Positions 16,288 through 25,803 are shown, numbered from the stretch's first letter. The stretch is DNA of 39,116 nt from Acidobacteriota bacterium (GCA_027314025.1 DAHVCP010000068.1:1-39116); one strand, 5' to 3'. Translations and numbers: made by a program. The notes: generated by a model from the sequence alone, not told the origin.

Positions 16288-17402
16288 TTGATCAGCATGC
16301 AATCGCCATAGCTGAGGAAGCGATAGCCGGCGGCGACGGCATGACGGTAGGCGGCGAGGATAGGCTCGCGGCCGGCGAAGGCGGCGACCAGCATCAGCAG
16401 GGTCGAGCGGGGCGCGTGGAAGTTGGTGAGCAGACCATCCACTACGTGCACGGGGCGGCCCGGATAAAGGAACAGGTCGGTTTCGCCTTCGCTGGCGACG
16501 ACCTCCCCATGCGCGGCATAGCTCGCCTCGAGCGCTCGTGTCACCGTGGTGCCGATAGCGATCACTCGGCGGCCCTCACGCCGGGCACGGGCGACCGCAT
16601 CGGCCGTCGCGGCAGGGATTTGGTAGCGTTCGGTGTGCATGGCGTGGCGCTCGATCTCCGCTTCCCGCACCGGCTGGAAGGTGCCGAGACCGACTTCGAG
16701 CGTAATGGTGCCGCGTTCCACTCCCTGCTCATCCAGGGCCTGGAGGATAGCCGGGGTAAAGTGCAGGCCGGCGGTGGGCGCCGCCGCCGAACCCGGTTGG
16801 CGGGCGAACACGGTTTGATACCGCTGCCGATCTTCCGGACTTTCCGGCAAATCCGGCGAACGATGAATGTAGGGGGGCAAGGGCAGGCGGCCGAGGCGGT
16901 CCAGCAGGGCGAAAAATTCCCCTTGCCAGTCGAAGCGCAAAACGCGCTCGCCGAATGCGCCGCGGCCGACGATTTCCGCCGCGATCTCCGGCTGCGGCTC
17001 CGGCCCCGTCGGATTGCCGCCGAACAGAATTTTTTCCCCTACCGGCAGCTTGCGGCCGGGGCGGACCAAAGCCTCCCAGGTGCGCTCGTCGCGGCGGTGG
17101 GTAAGAAGAACCTCGACGCGCCGCGTCAAAAAGTCCTTGCGCGCGGGATTGCGCGGACCGGGATGGGGAAAGGCGCGCAGCCCGGCGCGGCGGCCGAAAA
17201 GACGCGCGGGAATGACGCGGCTGTCGTTGAAGATAACGAGATCGCCGGCGCGCAAGTGCCGCGGCAGATCGCGAAAAAAGCCATCGGAGCAAATCCCGCT
17301 GCGGCGGTCCAGCAGCAGCATGCGCGCGGCATCCCGCTGCGGGGCGGGATGCTGGGCGATCCGCTCCGGCGGCAGGTCATAATCGAAATCCTCCAGGCGC
17401 AC
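16284..17402 (-). CDS. queA: S-adenosylmethionine:tRNA ribosyltransferase-isomerase
   Basis: This 372-residue enzyme moves the ribosyl part of SAM onto preQ1 in tRNA to give epoxyqueuosine. The start FDYDLPPERIAQHPAP is diagnostic. FNDSRVIPARLFGRR, RYQTVFARQPGSAAAPTAGL, GTFQPVR, HTERYQIP and LLTNFHAPRSTLLMLVAAF follow in the family order. It ends SYGDCMLIK. Length is a little above the common 340-350 because of an insert near residues 75-90. The start is a GTG 6 bp after the GDPD stop, so translation is probably coupled. No tgt is present in the window. Confidence 0.95.
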   Translation of the reverse strand: MRLEDFDYDLPPERIAQHPAPQRDAARMLLLDRRSGICSDGFFRDLPRHLRAGDLVIFNDSRVIPARLFGRRAGLRAFPHPGPRNPARKDFLTRRVEVLLTHRRDERTWEALVRPGRKLPVGEKILFGGNPTGPEPQPEIAAEIVGRGAFGERVLRFDWQGEFFALLDRLGRLPLPPYIHRSPDLPESPEDRQRYQTVFARQPGSAAAPTAGLHFTPAILQALDEQGVERGTITLEVGLGTFQPVREAEIERHAMHTERYQIPAATADAVARARREGRRVIAIGTTVTRALEASYAAHGEVVASEGETDLFLYPGRPVHVVDGLLTNFHAPRSTLLMLVAAFAGREPILAAYRHAVAAGYRFLSYGDCMLIK

Positions 17403-17408
17403 GGATTT

Positions 17409-18251
17409 TCAGTTTAGCGGGTCCGTTTTGCCGCTGGCGCCCAGCGTCGCCGCGAGCAGGGCGGGGTGGTCGGACAGAATGCCCGCGACTCCGAGGGCAG
17501 CGAGTTGGCGCATGCGCCGCGGGCGATTGACCGTCCAGGCGAGCACGGGCAGATGGCGGCGGCGGCAGGCGCGGAGAAAGGGCGCGGTGACGCGGCGTTC
17601 GTGGGCGGCCACACAGGCGAGGGAGACGCGGGGCCAGCGCAAAGACTGGCGGGAGGAGATGTTCCAGCAGAGCGGCAAGGTGGGCTCCAAGGCGGCCAGG
17701 CGGCGGAGGACCGAGGGCTCGAAGGAGCTGACGACAAAGCCGCGCTGCGGCGGCCGGCGGCGCAACAGGTGAACCAGCAACGGCTCGCTTCCCGGCGCTT
17801 TCAGTTCCAAGTCCAGCCAACAACGCGAGCCGTAGCGGCGCAAGACCTCGGGAAGCGTGGCGAGATGAGGTTGCAGCCGGCGCAACTCTCGAAACCGAGT
17901 GGCGGCGATGGAGCACCGGCCCAGGCGGGTATTGTGGTGCACGACGAGATGGCCGTCCAGAGTGCCGCGGATGTCCAACTCCAAACCGCCAAGGCCGGCG
18001 GACAAGGCGCGATGAAACGCCGCAAGTGAGTTTTCCGGTTCGTGCGCCGGTTGACCCAAATGCTGAAGGCGATGGCCACGATGGCCCACCAGCAATAATG
18101 GAACGGCGGAGTGAGCCGGCGCGAGCCAAGGTGGTTGGGTGCTGGCGCCCAGGGCGCGGTCTAATGCGGGCGGTCGAATGGCCGACCGGCGCCGAGCTGG
18201 CGCCTTCCGCTGTTCCCCGGACCCCGGGTACTCCAGATTTTGGAAATGCAT
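17409..18251 (-). CDS. Glycerophosphodiester phosphodiesterase family protein
   Basis: The core has the GDPD pattern: LLVGHRGH (catalytic His), HEPENSLAAFHRAL, then GLELDIRGTLDGHLVVHHN (metal ligands E and D, second catalytic His). WLDLELKAPGS, GFVVSSFEPSVLRRL, VLAWTVNR and GILSDHPAL follow. It would hydrolyse glycerophosphodiesters to glycerol-3-phosphate and an alcohol. No signal peptide precedes the core. The first 50 residues of the frame from the ATG at 18251 look non-conserved, and GGGAGA-TTT-TCTCCC forms a hairpin right against that ATG. The true start may lie near 18090-18100 (TTG or GTG just before GHRGH). queA follows after 6 bp. Confidence 0.82.
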   Translation of the reverse strand: MHFQNLEYPGSGEQRKAPARRRSAIRPPALDRALGASTQPPWLAPAHSAVPLLLVGHRGHRLQHLGQPAHEPENSLAAFHRALSAGLGGLELDIRGTLDGHLVVHHNTRLGRCSIAATRFRELRRLQPHLATLPEVLRRYGSRCWLDLELKAPGSEPLLVHLLRRRPPQRGFVVSSFEPSVLRRLAALEPTLPLCWNISSRQSLRWPRVSLACVAAHERRVTAPFLRACRRRHLPVLAWTVNRPRRMRQLAALGVAGILSDHPALLAATLGASGKTDPLN

Positions 18252-18437
18252 GGGAGATTTTCTCCCGGAACGGCAAACAATCAGATTTTAATGGACTTAT
18301 TCCATCGTGCGGGCATGCTCCTGGGCGCCGCTTTGTCGCCGAAATCGGGCATCCTGTGATATAGTGGATTTTTCGGCGCCGTTCGCTGCGACCGCCGATT
18401 GAGCGGCGCATCGCCCGCAGCGCCGAGACGAGAGCTT

Positions 18438-18695
18438 ATGACCAAACTCCGCATGATGAAATATTCCCTCATCCCCCAGGGGACGCGGGCAATCGTTTGT
18501 GAAGGAACCATTCGCCTGGCGCTGGTGGATAACGGCAAGCTCGATAAATACTGCCGCGACAATGGGCGCAAGCTGCCGGCCGATGAAGACATCCAGTGGG
18601 CATTGAAGCATGCTTTGCTGGCGCGCTACCGCGTGTTCAGCAAACCGATGTCGCGCCGCGAGGTGGAAACCGCCGCGCGCTTGGCGGATTCCTAA
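18438..18695 (+). CDS. Conserved-looking small protein of unknown function
   Basis: This encodes 85 residues, MTKLRMMKYSLIPQGTRAI to SRREVETAARLADS. It is charged, cytoplasmic and shows no known motif. The middle (LALVDNGKLDKYCRDNGRKL) and the ALKHALLARYRVFSKPMSRR segment look like a folded alpha/beta protein rather than a random frame. The ATG at 18438 was preferred over an upstream frame start at 18399. A TATAGT box lies at 18360-18365, without a clear -35. A strong terminator follows 30 bp after the stop, which supports a real transcription unit. I do not recognise the family. Confidence 0.65.
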   Translation: MTKLRMMKYSLIPQGTRAIVCEGTIRLALVDNGKLDKYCRDNGRKLPADEDIQWALKHALLARYRVFSKPMSRREVETAARLADS

Positions 18696-18724
18696 TCCGC
18701 ACCGTCCGGTCTGAGGTTCGCTAA

Positions 18725-18753
18725 ACGCCCGCCTTCCGGCGGGCGTTTTTTAT
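18725..18753 (+). terminator. Strong intrinsic terminator
   Basis: CGCCCGCC and GGCGGGCG form an 8-bp GC stem around a TTCC loop (18726-18745), followed by TTTTTTATT. It ends the 85-residue gene. The left AAA lets it work weakly from the other strand. The T-run overlaps the TAA stop of the convergent small gene. Confidence 0.9.
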
Positions 18754-18992
18754 TCTGCGGAGTCCTCGGCGAACTGCGTTTCTACCTCGCCCAGCACGGC
18801 GGTGACCGTGGTGGCTTGGCCCTGGCGCCAGGCCGCCTCAATGCGCTCGGCTTCTTCCGGATAACGCATGGCGATCATGCGCAAGGCTTGGGCGGGGGGC
18901 TCGGCGCCGGCCCCGAGAGCCGCCAGTTGCGCCCGTAACATCGCCATGCCCTGGACCATCGCTTCATCGTCGCTAAGGCGTCCACCGTTCAT
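18750..18992 (-). CDS. Small hypothetical protein
   Basis: This 80-residue acidic protein is rich in Ala and Glu and predicted mostly helical. It runs from [19 protein letters not shown] through [20 protein letters not shown] to [12 protein letters not shown]. No signal peptide or known motif is seen. The pattern of conserved-looking hydrophobics argues for a real gene, but no ribosome binding site is clear. It is convergent with the 85-residue gene and divergent from mnmG. Confidence 0.5.
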   Translation of the reverse strand: MNGGRLSDDEAMVQGMAMLRAQLAALGAGAEPPAQALRMIAMRYPEEAERIEAAWRQGQATTVTAVLGEVETQFAEDSAE

Positions 18993-19036
18993 GGCGCCAG
19001 TTTACCAGGGGCCCGGCGCGGGCAGCGGCACATTGA

Positions 19037-19080
19037 CCCGCGCGGGCCGAGCCCCGCCGCAGACGGGGCAGCCCGCGCGA
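19037..19080 (+). repeat. Family A repeat copy A5, nested hairpin upstream of mnmG
   Basis: CGCGCGGGC (19039-19047) pairs with GCCCGCGCG (19071-19079). Inside it GCCCCG (19051-19056) pairs with CGGGGC (19064-19069). The left side reads CGGGCCGAGCCCCGCCGC, matching the family head. It is a compact, short form of the element, ending 18 bp before the mnmG start. Confidence 0.7.
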
Positions 19081-19097
19081 ATAGAATGGAAAGAGTG

Positions 19098-21059
19098 ATG
19101 CCGGGAGCGGGTCTTTACGGGGAACGATACGACGTGGCCGTGGTGGGCGGCGGGCACGCCGGATGCGAGGCGGCGGTGGCGGCGGCGCGGATGGGTTTGC
19201 GCACCGCGTTGTTCACGCTGAACCTGGACCTGATCGCGCAAATGTCCTGCAACCCGGCGATCGGCGGCATCGCCAAGGGGCACCTGGTGCGGGAAGTAGA
19301 CGCACTGGGCGGCGTGATGGGGCAAGTGGCGGACGACACCGGCATCCAGTTCCGGCTGCTGAACACCAGCCGCGGCCCGGCGGTATGGTCGCCGCGGGCG
19401 CAGGCGGACAAAAAGCAGTACCGGATTCGCATGCGCCAAGTGCTGGAGGCGGAGCCCAACCTGCACATTCGCCAAGCCGAGGTGGTGGACATCGTCACCG
19501 AGCCGGCGGACGGCGCAGGGCGGCGGCGGGCGACGGGAGTGCAGCTGCGGGATGGGCGCAAGATTACGGCGCAGGCGGTGGTCATCACCACGGGAACGTT
19601 CCTGAACGGCCTGATTCACGTCGGCGAGACGACCTATCCGGCGGGACGCAGCGGCGAGCCCGCGGCGCACCATTTGGGCGAGGCGCTGAAGCGGCTGGGC
19701 TTTGCCTGCGGACGGCTGAAAACGGGAACGCCGCCGCGGCTGGATGGACGCAGCATTGACTGGGGCCAATTCCAGCCGCAACCGGGAGATGCGGAGCCCA
19801 CGCCGTTCTCATTTTTGACACGCCGCATCACCCGGCCGCAGGTGCAATGCCATATCGCCTACAGCAATTTGGCGACGGCGCGGGTCATTCGCGAGAACCT
19901 GCACCGCAGCCCGCTGTATTCCGGGCAGATCGCCGGCGTGGGGCCGCGGTATTGCCCCAGCTTCGAGGACAAAATCGTTAAGTTTCCAGATAAGGACCGG
20001 CACCAGATTTTCTTGGAGCCGGAAGGGTTGGACACGAACGAGATCTACGTCAACGGCTTTTCGACTTCCATGCCGTTGGACGTGCAGGCGGCGATGCTGG
20101 CGTCCATTCCCGGGCTGGAACGGGCGGAGATGCTGCGGCCGGGTTACGCCATTGAGTATGACTTCGTGCAGCCGACGGAACTGGGGCCGACGCTGGAAAC
20201 CAAGGCCATCGCGGGATTGTTCTTGGCCGGGCAGATCAACGGCACTACGGGATATGAAGAGGCAGCATGCCAGGGGCAGATTGCCGGGATCAACGCGGCC
20301 CAGGCGGTCCGGGGCGAGGAAGCGCTGGTGTTGAGCCGCACCGAGGCGTATGCGGGGATTTTGGTGGATGATTTGATCGCCCGCGGGGCGGATGAACCCT
20401 ATCGCATGTTCACCTCGCGGGCGGAGTTCCGGCTGCACCTGCGCATGGACAATGCCGACCGGCGCTTGACGCCGCTAGGACGGCGGGTGGGCCTGGTCAG
20501 CGCGGAGCGATGGGCGGTGTTTTGCGCCAAGCGGGAGCGGATCGAAACGCTGGCGGCGTTTTTCGCGGAGCACCGGCCGGACCCGAAAACGCCGGCGGGA
20601 TCGGCGGTCCACGCCAAGGCGGGGGGGCCGTTGCCCGACCGGCCCACGGCGGAACAATTGCTGCGGCGTCCGGAACTGCGGTTTGGCGATTTCCTGCCGC
20701 TATTGGAATTACATTTGCCCGGAGTGCTGGCGGCGCAGCGGGAAGCGGACCCGGCGGGATGGGAACAGCAGGCGGTGGAAACCGAGATTAAGTTCGCCGG
20801 CTACCTGGCGCAGCAACGGCGGGAGATGGAACGGGTGCGCAAGGCGGAGGGGCAAGCGATTCCGGCCGGCTTCGACTACACCGCCGTCTCCGGTCTGTCC
20901 CGGGAAATGAAGGAGAAGCTGAACCGCGTGCGGCCGTTGACCTTGGCGCAAGCGGCGCATATTCCCGGGGTTACGGCGGCGGCGGTGTCCCTGCTGCATG
21001 TCCTGATCGAGGCCCAGGGGCGGTCGCGAGCACGGAGTGGAGAACAACTACATGCGTAG
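19098..21059 (+). CDS. mnmG: tRNA uridine-5-carboxymethylaminomethyl modification enzyme
   Basis: This protein of about 653 residues, with FAD, works with MnmE to add the cmnm5 group to the wobble uridine of certain tRNAs. [15 protein letters not shown] is the FAD dinucleotide motif. [59 protein letters not shown] and [14 protein letters not shown] follow in family order. The C-terminal helical domain that binds MnmE and tRNA ends near the stop. I chose the ATG at 19098 because GGAAAGAG precedes it. An ATG at 19086 overlaps a TAGAAT -10-like box. mnmE is not in the window. The stop codon forms part of the next ribosome binding site. Confidence 0.95.
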   Translation: MPGAGLYGERYDVAVVGGGHAGCEAAVAAARMGLRTALFTLNLDLIAQMSCNPAIGGIAKGHLVREVDALGGVMGQVADDTGIQFRLLNTSRGPAVWSPRAQADKKQYRIRMRQVLEAEPNLHIRQAEVVDIVTEPADGAGRRRATGVQLRDGRKITAQAVVITTGTFLNGLIHVGETTYPAGRSGEPAAHHLGEALKRLGFACGRLKTGTPPRLDGRSIDWGQFQPQPGDAEPTPFSFLTRRITRPQVQCHIAYSNLATARVIRENLHRSPLYSGQIAGVGPRYCPSFEDKIVKFPDKDRHQIFLEPEGLDTNEIYVNGFSTSMPLDVQAAMLASIPGLERAEMLRPGYAIEYDFVQPTELGPTLETKAIAGLFLAGQINGTTGYEEAACQGQIAGINAAQAVRGEEALVLSRTEAYAGILVDDLIARGADEPYRMFTSRAEFRLHLRMDNADRRLTPLGRRVGLVSAERWAVFCAKRERIETLAAFFAEHRPDPKTPAGSAVHAKAGGPLPDRPTAEQLLRRPELRFGDFLPLLELHLPGVLAAQREADPAGWEQQAVETEIKFAGYLAQQRREMERVRKAEGQAIPAGFDYTAVSGLSREMKEKLNRVRPLTLAQAAHIPGVTAAAVSLLHVLIEAQGRSRARSGEQLHA

Positions 21060-21065
21060 GAGAAC

Positions 21066-21785
21066 ATGAGCATGGCAACGGCGGCTACAACGACAACAGT
21101 AAAACTAACCATCTCCGATGGCAGCGAGATGGCGGCATTCGTGGCCCGGCCGGCGGGGACGCCGCGGGGCGGGTTGTTGGTGTTCCAGGAGGCGTTTGGC
21201 GTCAACGCACACATTCGCGACGTGGCCCAGCGCTGGGCGGCGGAAGGCTACACGGCGATCGCGCCGGAGCTGTTCCATCGGAGCGGGCTGGGCTTCGAGG
21301 GCAAATACGACGATTTTCCGGCGGTGATGGTGCATATGAAACGGCTCACGCCGGAGGGTTTGGTGGCCGATATCCGGGCGGCGCACGAATGGCTCGAGAA
21401 GGAAGGCAAGATTGGCGGCGCGGCCAAGGAACGCATTGGGGCGATTGGGTTTTGCATGGGCGGCCGGGTGGCGATGTTGGCGGCAACGGCTGTGCCGCTG
21501 GCAGCGGCGGTCAGCTATTACGGGGCGGGATTTCCGGCGGAAAAGGCTGCGGAGGTAAAGGCGCCGCTGATGCTGTACTGGGGCGGGCTGGACAAGCACA
21601 TCACGCCGGAGATCCGGCGCGGGCTGGTGGATGCGTTGACGGCGGCGGGCAAGGAGTTCAGTTCCACGGTGTTTTCGCAAGCCGACCATGGCTTCAACTG
21701 CGACCAGCGCGCCAGCTTCAACCCCGAGGCATCGGCGCTGGCGGGAGCCATGACGCGAGCGTTCTTCGAGCGGCACGTCCGCTAG
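21066..21785 (+). CDS. Dienelactone hydrolase family protein
   Basis: This 239-residue alpha/beta hydrolase shows E42 in LLVFQEAFGVN, the nucleophile C130 in IGFCMGGR, D176 in WGGLDKHI and H208 in QADHGF, which make up the classical DLH triad plus its activating glutamate. It is probably cytoplasmic, as there is no signal peptide. Dienelactone hydrolases open the lactone in chlorocatechol breakdown, but many homologues act on other esters and the substrate here is unknown. TAGGAG, partly made by the mnmG stop, lies 5 bp before the ATG, so it is co-transcribed with mnmG. Confidence 0.92.
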   Translation: MSMATAATTTTVKLTISDGSEMAAFVARPAGTPRGGLLVFQEAFGVNAHIRDVAQRWAAEGYTAIAPELFHRSGLGFEGKYDDFPAVMVHMKRLTPEGLVADIRAAHEWLEKEGKIGGAAKERIGAIGFCMGGRVAMLAATAVPLAAAVSYYGAGFPAEKAAEVKAPLMLYWGGLDKHITPEIRRGLVDALTAAGKEFSSTVFSQADHGFNCDQRASFNPEASALAGAMTRAFFERHVR

Positions 21786-23482
21786 CAAGGCGGCGTAGGG
21801 CGGGGCGAGCAACGCGAAGATCGGGACGGCGGCTTGGCCGGGCAGCCGGGACGGCTACCCTACTGGCGCGCCCGCCGCGAAGAAAGTGGGCTGGGCGTCC
21901 TCGCCTGTCAGCGTTTTGGCTGCCGGGGACGGCGGCTTGGCCGGGCAGCCGGGACGGCGGCCCTACTGGCGCGCTTGGGGCGAAGCAAGTGGGATGGGCC
22001 TCCTCGCCTGTCCGCCCGCTCCGCGCCGCCGGCCGCGTCCACAAGACCCAATGCACCTCCGGCACGTCTACGTCCGCCACCACCAAGACCCTCGGCCCCA
22101 CGTGGTCACCCCGGATTCGCGCCGCGAAGATCTGATTGTTCACCCGGTACAGCACCAGCCCGTCCGGCCGCACATCCAGGATCTCCGTGTCCTCCGGCCC
22201 GGTATGAATCGCCAGCTTCCTCCCGTCCGCCAAGTCGTCGAACTCCAGCTCGCCGGGCAGGTAGAAATATTTGGCCCAGCCCTCGTAAACGCTCCGCGTC
22301 CAGGGCAGCGCCGGCGAACCGAAATTCCGCTCATTCGCCGCGCCCGGGTGGTGGGTGTTGTGCGGCGCGCCCACCTCGACCACTGTCACCAGCCAGTCGC
22401 CAAACAGCCGCACCTCCGGCTGGCTGCGGTTGGTCGGCAGCATCAGCGTCTGCAGCTTCGGCCGCGCGCGATCGTAGACGTACGCCTTCACCGGCCCCGG
22501 CACATGCCGGCCGCTCCCCACGTCCGGGCAGGTCACCGAGACCTCGCCCCCCTTGGAGAAAAACGTCAGTGTGTTCGGCCTCGGCGGGCGCGCCCGCGGC
22601 GCCAGCGAGTAAACCAGCCAGCGCGCATTCGCCCCCAGCACCCAAATGCCCCGCCCCCAGCACCGGCCCACGCCGCGCTGGCTCGGCGGCAGGCTCGCAG
22701 GGGCCGACGCGATCGCCAACCGTTCGCTGCGCCCTGGCCCGGCCACCGGAGGCAGCGTAACGCTGGACGCGTTCACCTGCGCGCCCAGCGTCTCGTTCCA
22801 CCCGCAAACGCCGCTTGAAGGCCCACCCACCCGAAAATCCAGGAAATCGCTCCATCGCGCCCGCCGCACCGGCGCCTCGCCCGGCCCTGGGCGCGCGAGG
22901 AATGCAAAGACCAGCGCCATCCTTCGCCCGTAGGACCAGAGCGCGTAGAGCAGCGAGCCGCCGTAGGCCGAGGATCCCGCGATTGCCGACCCCACGTCAA
23001 AGAATCCCCCGCCCCGCGCCCCTAGCGTAGGGATAGGTCAACGGGTCCGCTGGGTGACTGGGACGCAGCACGGTGACGAACTTCGCCAGCGCCGCGGGCC
23101 ACAACACGTAAAGATCGCCGTCGTTGTCGCGGTAAACCCGCGCCACGCCGGTATCAACGCTCGCCGCGTTCTCCGGCGCTGGCACGATGTCGTCCACCGC
23201 CGTCAGACCCGGATACGCCCCGGGCCGGTACAACCGCGTCGAGCCGTTGCATGGAGCAACCCCGCCCAGCGTCGCGGCCAGGTAATCGGCCCGCAGCGCC
23301 TCCGCCAGCAGCCGCCCCGCCGGCGCGCCGCGCCCTTTGCCGCCCGCTCCCCGCGCCCTCGGACCTCTCGCGGCCAGCGCCGGCCCCAGCGCCAGCGCTA
23401 GGGCTAATCCCGCAGCCACGCACGCCGCAACCAGCCTGTAAGCGCGCCCCGGCTCGCGAATCGGATTGCACCTCATTGCCAC
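21718..23482 (-). pseudogene. Secreted protein of unknown function, frameshifted
   Basis: The 5' part (start ATG at 23476, with GGAGG 6 bp upstream) encodes a clear signal peptide, LVAACVAAGLALALALGPALA, and then RVYRDNDGDLYVLWPAALAK. It stops at 22997 after ARGAGRGIL. The 3' part continues in another frame as VGSAIAGSSAYGGSLLYALW and runs to DVDVPEVHWVLW near 22050. Reading the third frame across GGGCGGGGATTC gives RGAGRGFFDVGSAIAG, which joins both parts smoothly. A single base change in a G-run therefore explains the break. It could be a real mutation or a sequencing error. Beyond 22050 the frame runs through family C repeats into the antisense end of the hydrolase gene, so the native C-terminus is lost or unclear. 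The many beta-type strands hint at a propeller, unconfirmed. Confidence 0.65.
21826..22020 (+). repeat. Family C repeats, left cluster
   Basis: About 1.8 tandem copies of a ~110-bp unit occur. The unit contains GGGCAGCCGGGACGGC, then CCCTACTGGCGCGC, GTGGGCTGGGCGTCCTCGCC or GTGGGATGGGCCTCCTCGCC, and GCGTTTTGGC. Its core resembles the GGCGTCCCCGCCTGTC repeats widespread in some Acidobacteriota and Planctomycetes (from memory). Confidence 0.75.
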
Positions 23483-23499
23483 CTCCCGCCCGGTACGCC

Positions 23500-23985
23500 T
23501 AGTGGGTCAGGCGTCCCCGCCCGTGCTCAACTCTAGCGGCGTTCCGCCGACAGCCGCACCGCAAGACAACCATCTCCGCACCCGAGGAACGAACGCTCCC
23601 CTGGGGACGCGGACAACTCGTCCGCACCCAGCGGCATGCCAGCCGCCAGCATCGCCAGCATCTTACTCCCACCTGGCAGCATGAAGATAGACGGATAGGC
23701 GTCCCCGCCTGTCTGCCCGAGCCGCACCGCGGAATCGGTTCATTCATCCGGCCGCGCCCAGCGCGACCGTACGCAAGCCGGAGGCATACCCCACGACGCC
23801 CTGCGCCGCACCGTAGCGGGCCGTCGCCAGCCCGCAAGCGCGGAGAAAGTGGGATGGGCGTCCCCGCCTGTCCGCGTTTTGGCAGCCGGGACGGCAGCTT
23901 CGCTGGGCAGCCGGGACGGCTACCCTACTGTTGCGCTCGGCGCGAAGAAACTGGGATGGGCCTCCTCGCCTGGTCCGCCCTGCCC
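23500..23985 (+). repeat. Family C repeats, right cluster
   Basis: Short cores lie at about 23502-23528 (GGCGTCCCCGCCCG) and 23690-23715 (GGCGTCCCCGCCTGTC). A full unit lies at about 23845-23950 with GGGATGGGCGTCCCCGCC, GCGTTTTGGCAGCCGGGACG and GGCTACCCTACTG. A partial unit follows to about 23985. They are in the same orientation as the left cluster, so the frameshifted gene lies between direct repeats. Confidence 0.75.
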
Positions 23986-24249
23986 TGCCTCGTCCGCCCC
24001 GCATTCTGGCGGAGCCCCGCCGGCCGCGCCTCATCGCACCACAATCGGCCGCAGCTCATCCCGCCGCTGCCGGCGCATCGCGGCCGGCTCCGCCGCCAGC
24101 GGTGAAGCTGGCGGGGGAAGGTACCCGCCGAAGCGAGCCAGAGCCGGCCAGCCGTGACTATAACAGAAGATAGGTTAGCGAGTTAGTGCCGCATGCCTCT
24201 TGGGCCCGGACCGGCGCCGGCTTTTCCGGGCGCGGTTAACGTCGGGGCG

Positions 24250-24305
24250 ACGGACAGGCGCGGGCCCCAGCCCCGCCAATGGCTGGGCGTAGCGCTTACG
24301 CGCCA
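24250..24305 (+). repeat. Family A repeat copy A6
   Basis: GGCGCGGGCCCCAGCCCCGC is followed by CAATGGCTGGGCGTAGCGCT and TACGCGCC. GCC-AAT-GGC forms the tip of the hairpin. The tail CGCTTACGCG is also found in A7, 100 bp downstream. Confidence 0.75.
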
Positions 24306-24354
24306 GTGCAAGTGAGGCGGATGCGGTGGGTCGTCGCACCCTCGCAAACACCGA

Positions 24355-24413
24355 TTGAGATGCGCGGGCCCCAGCCCCGCCGCCTGTGGGGCGTCCCGCT
24401 TACGCGACCGGCA
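24355..24413 (+). repeat. Family A repeat copy A7
   Basis: TGCGCGGGCCCCAGCCCCGC is followed by CGCCTGTGGGGCGTCCCGCT and TACGCG. GCGGG (24364-24368) pairs with CCCGC (24395-24399), and inside it GCCCC pairs with GGGGC. It ends 38 bp before the MFS start. Confidence 0.8.
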
Positions 24414-24450
24414 GGATGCCAGCGCTGCCGGATTGGGCGATGCTAGGCGG

Positions 24451-25803
24451 ATGGCGCCACGACAGCCCGAACCATCCGCTCCTCCGAACACCACCCACGC
24501 CGCCGGCCCACCGAGCCGGCGGGCGCTGCTGGCCGGGGCGATCGGCAACATCCTGGAGTGGTACGACTTCGGACTGTATGGGTTGTTGGCGCCGGTGCTG
24601 GCGCGGTTGTTTTTTCCCGGCCAAAGCCACATGGCGGCGCTGCTGGAGGTTTACGGCGGATTCGCGGCGGGGTTCGCCATGCGCCCGTTGGGGGCGGTGG
24701 TGCTGGGCCGCTGGGGGGACCGAATCGGGCGGCGGTTCGTGCTGGTGGTCTCGGTGGCGCTGATGGGCGCGGCGACGGTGGCCATCGGCGTGTTGCCCAG
24801 TTATGCGGTCATCGGCTTGTGGGCGCCGGTGCTGCTGATCGTGATCCGGCTGTTCCAAGGCTTTTCCGTTGGCGGCGAGTTCGTCGGCTCGGTGACCTAT
24901 CTGGTGGAGGCGGCCGAACCGCGGCGTCGGGGGCTGACCGGCAGCCTGGCGAATATCGGCTCGACGGTCGGGATGCTGCTGGCGGCGGGGGCGGCGGCGG
25001 GGGCGGCGGCCTGGGCCGGGCCGAGGCTTTTGGCAAGCTGGGCCTGGCGGGCGCCGTTCTTGGCGGGCGGCGTATTGGCGCTGGCGGGATACGTGCTGCG
25101 GCGGCAGTTGCCGGAACCGGAACGGCACGGCGGAGATGCCCCTGCCGTGCGGGCCACGCGGGTCGCGGAGACAGGCGGTGCAAGGCGGCGGCAGGCGCCG
25201 CTGGGACAGGCGCTGCGCGAGGCGCCGCGGCTGATGCTGCTGATCACGCTGTTCACCAGCGGCTATGGCATCGCCGACTATTTGACCATGGTGTTCCTGC
25301 CCACCTTCGCCCACACCTGAGGCCATTTCCCGTTGGCCGAGGTGCTGCGCATCAACACCGTCGGGCAGGCGGTGGCGCTAGCGGTGGTGCCGCTGGCGGG
25401 ATGGATCTCGGACCGCTTCTTGCGGCGGGGCAAGCTGCTGACGCTGGCGTTCGCCGGCGTGGCGGTCTTCGCCTGGGAAGGCTTTGCCCTGGCGCGGCAG
25501 GGAAGCAGCGGAGGGCTATGGCTGGCGCAGTTGGGATTCGCCGCCCTGTTCGCGCTGATGATGGGCGCCGCGCCGGCGATGCTGGCGGAACAATTTCCCC
25601 CGGATTATCGCGTGACCGGACATGCGGTGGCGTTCAACGTGGGCATCGGCATGGCGGGAGGAACGGCGCCGCTGGTGGCGCTGGCGCTGATCCACGCAAG
25701 CGGAAACCCGATGGCGGCGGCGGGGTATTTGATCTTTGCCGCGGTGCTGGCGGCGGTGACGGTGGGGATGTTGCCCGACCGCAGCCGCGATTCCCTGCTC
25801 TAG
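24451..25803 (+). pseudogene. MHS-family MFS transporter with an in-frame TGA
   Basis: The frame encodes about 450 residues of a 12-helix permease. The start motif GAIGNILEWYDFGLYG and RLFQGFSVGGEF are signatures of the metabolite:H+ symporter branch (KgtP, ProP and ShiA relatives). RWGDRIGRR is the MFS loop 2-3 motif. The reading frame is interrupted once: after LPTFAHT comes TGA at 25318-25320, then the same frame goes on GHFPLAEVLRINTVGQAVAL to the normal end at 25803. One base change (TGG or CGA to TGA) explains it. Without readthrough, the product would lose about the last five helices. It may be a recent nonsense mutation, a polymorphism or an error. The ATG at 24451 directly follows family A repeats, with a weak AGGCGG. 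Substrate is unknown. Confidence 0.75.

Larger units (their letters stand above)
23483..24450. other. About 970 bp with repeats only
   Basis: No credible gene is seen here. The stretch contains family C units (right cluster) and two family A copies. Between them are short GC-rich inverted sequences and an AT-richer patch around 24155-24185 (TAACAGAAGATAGGTTAGCG). It looks like decayed sequence held between repeats. Confidence 0.55.

Noticed and set aside
22030-22995. Treating the 3' half of the frameshifted gene as a separate gene starting at GTG 22995
   Set aside because: It has no ribosome binding site of its own, and the joint FFDVGSAIAG in the third frame makes one continuous protein far more likely.
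21826-23985. CRISPR array
   Set aside because: Family C units are long (about 110 bp), uneven in spacing and lack short unique spacers; no cas genes are present.
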